Source: Jaaginema sp046541115
GTDB taxonomy: Bacteria > Cyanobacteriota > Cyanobacteriia > Cyanobacteriales > Spirulinaceae
NCBI GenBank assembly: GCA_046541115.1
Contig: JBKHDX010000243.1
Span: 1 to 7,043, forward strand
DNA length: 7,043 nucleotides
Direction of reading: 5' to 3'
Shown piece by piece: positions 5,998 through 7,043 of this stretch (positions are counted from its first letter, which is position 1; every line of letters begins with the position of its first letter). The notes under the pieces are model-generated. The model ran no database searches. It had not been told where the DNA came from and saw nothing but the letters and a program-made list of their open reading frames with translations. The position numbers and the translations under genes were made by a program.

Positions 5998-6018
5998 CAG
6001 TAATTTGGAGAAAAATTT
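5988..6018. repeat. Two overlapping, mutually exclusive inverted repeats
   Basis: AAATTTTTC (5990-5998) is perfectly complementary to GAAAAATTT (6010-6018), a 9-bp inverted repeat with an 11-base spacer. CCAAAT (5988-5993) is complementary to ATTTGG (6003-6008), a 6-bp repeat with a 9-base loop. The arms share bases, so only one can form at a time. As DNA, the 9-bp repeat could be a binding site for a dimeric regulator; as RNA, the pair could switch. Function is unknown. Confidence 0.5.
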
Positions 6019-6152
6019 AATTTTTGTCCTGGGTCATTCGTCCTTTTTTCTTTGGGGTTAGTTATTTCTTTTTAGATAGCGATCGCTGTTCCAGGATTCC
6101 TCGGCCAAAGCGCTATATCATAGAGAAAAAGCCGGCTTATTCATCTTGTGGC

Positions 6153-7025
6153 ATGGAAAAAACGATTTGGGAACTCGATCTCTACTCGCGTCCGATCCTC
6201 GACGAAAACAAAAAGAAACTGTGGGAAGTCCTGATTTGCGAAAGTCCAACTGACGTTGAACAATCTCTCGATAGCTTATTTCGCTACTCAAAATTCACCG
6301 ATAGTAGAAGTGTAAATTCTATTTGGCTGTGTGAGACGATTAACGATGCGATCGCTCATGCCCCTGAATCCCCCAGTCGCATTCGCTTTTTTCGCCGCCA
6401 AATGAATAACATGATTGCTAAAGCCTGTACGGATGCGGGGATTCCGGCAAGTCCCAGTCGGCGCACCTATACTCTGAAACGGTGGCTGCAAGAGCGCATG
6501 GAAAACGTTTACCCTCAGCAGGAAGGGTATGACGAAAACGCCGCCACCAACGTCGGGGTGCAATATCCCGCCACATCTCCCGTGCGCCTTCCTGACCCCT
6601 TGCGGGGGGACAAAGCTGACAAATGGGCCTTGGTGAGTCTGCAAGCGGCGGATTTTGCTGATATGAAAGAATGGGACATTGCCTTTGGAGAAGGTTTACC
6701 CTTAGCCATGGTGGATATTTCTCCAGAAACCAAGATTCCCGGCTTGATTATCTTTTCCCCCAGGGCTATGCCGATCGCGGCTTGGATGTCCGATCTAGAA
6801 TTAAGCTATCTACGACTCGAATCGGGCGATCGCCCCTGTTTGTGTTTAGAAACGGGTATTAGCGACAGTTGGATTTTGGCTAATGTGACGGACGAGGCAA
6901 CCTCAGCAGAAGCCAAAGGATTTGAAGTGGCAAAACAACAAGCAGGGGGTCTGCATTTCTTGGCGATTCAAAGCAATCCGGAGTCGGAATCATTTGCCGG
7001 ATTTTGGGTGTTGAAAGCAGATTGA
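6153..7025 (+). CDS. Tab2/Atab2-family RNA-binding protein (DUF1092)
   Basis: The product (290 aa) belongs to the family of Chlamydomonas Tab2 and Arabidopsis ATAB2, RNA-binding proteins needed for translation of photosystem mRNAs such as psaB; the role in cyanobacteria is less defined. Family hallmarks seen are WELD (6-9) with SRPIL (12-16), WEVLIC (24-29), NSIWL (55-59), IRFFRRQM (77-84), SPSRRTYTLKRWL (100-112), LPDPLRG (146-152) with KWALVSL (157-163), and the C-terminal block HFLAIQSNPESESFAGFWVL (268-287). Length is normal for the family and the end is intact. I chose ATG 6153 because the WELD motif normally sits a few residues from the N-terminus; the 43-residue upstream extension from TTG 6024 has no family features. 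No clear Shine-Dalgarno sequence precedes it. It is divergent from the glycosyltransferase gene and apparently monocistronic within the window. Confidence 0.93.
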   Translation: MEKTIWELDLYSRPILDENKKKLWEVLICESPTDVEQSLDSLFRYSKFTDSRSVNSIWLCETINDAIAHAPESPSRIRFFRRQMNNMIAKACTDAGIPASPSRRTYTLKRWLQERMENVYPQQEGYDENAATNVGVQYPATSPVRLPDPLRGDKADKWALVSLQAADFADMKEWDIAFGEGLPLAMVDISPETKIPGLIIFSPRAMPIAAWMSDLELSYLRLESGDRPCLCLETGISDSWILANVTDEATSAEAKGFEVAKQQAGGLHFLAIQSNPESESFAGFWVLKAD

Positions 7026-7043
7026 GCAATTCCTCAAATTAAA

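Larger units (their letters stand above)
5916..6152. other. Divergent regulatory region between glycosyltransferase and Tab2-family genes
   Basis: Both flanking genes point away from this 237-bp gap, so promoters for both should lie here. I see no convincing -35/-10 pair on either strand; TAAAAT on the minus strand (around 5947-5952) and TATCAT on the plus strand (around 6113-6118) are weak -10 candidates. The left half holds three inverted repeats, listed separately. A HIP1 octamer sits at 6079-6086. The plus-strand reading frame is open upstream of the Tab2-family ATG back to a TTG at 6024, but that extension is Phe/Tyr/Ser-rich and unlike the family. Confidence 0.6.

Noticed and set aside
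6024..6152. 43-residue N-terminal extension of the Tab2-family protein from TTG 6024
   Set aside because: No ribosome-binding site, composition unlike the family, and the WELD motif should lie close to the N-terminus; the ATG at 6153 fits.
6288..6733. Minus-strand open frames opposite the Tab2-family gene
   Set aside because: They are antisense shadows of a strongly conserved coding frame.

Overview
The window is chromosomal DNA from a cyanobacterium. The HIP1 octamer GCGATCGC occurs at least ten times (starting near 192, 268, 424, 1093, 1948, 2466, 5424, 6079, 6348 and 6826), where chance would give about 0.1 in 7 kb. It opens with an AATAACC heptamer tandem array of the STRR kind common in cyanobacteria, and it carries a Tab2/Atab2-family gene, a family of oxygenic phototrophs. 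I cannot name the genus from sequence alone; a filamentous, HIP1-rich lineage is likely but is inference.

Layout, left to right. (1) 1-56: heptamer array running straight into the start codon of anmK (58-1212, +), which encodes the recycling enzyme anhydro-N-acetylmuramic acid kinase. (2) 1213-1790: a 578-bp gap with no intact gene. Its right part (about 1440-1680) looks like the decayed 3' end of an IS200/IS605-type tnpB element. (3) 1791-3802, +: a 152-aa conserved-looking protein of unknown function, then after 47 bp a soluble Ser/Thr protein kinase with an unidentified C-terminal domain. These two probably form one transcription unit. (4) 3803-3853: short convergent junction. (5) 5915-3854, minus strand: a three-gene set read right to left, consisting of a GT-B-fold glycosyltransferase-like protein, a 210-aa protein with three predicted membrane helices that overlaps it by 56 bp, and a very acidic 125-aa protein 21 bp further on. 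(6) 5916-6152: divergent regulatory region with a GC-rich hairpin and two overlapping, mutually exclusive AT-rich inverted repeats. (7) 6153-7025, +: Tab2/Atab2-family RNA-binding protein, linked in chloroplasts to translation of photosystem mRNAs.

Most of the window is ordinary cyanobacterial housekeeping and signalling. The least explained part is the minus-strand glycosyltransferase / membrane protein / acidic protein set. The membrane protein has a layout resembling small membrane effectors (Pycsar PycTM or SLATT-like), but no cyclase or other defence partner is in view, so a defence reading is only a hypothesis. Other points for a second look are the kinase's C-terminal domain and its 152-aa neighbour, a hairpin that pairs with the kinase ribosome-binding site, and the terminator-like structure upstream of the Tab2 gene.
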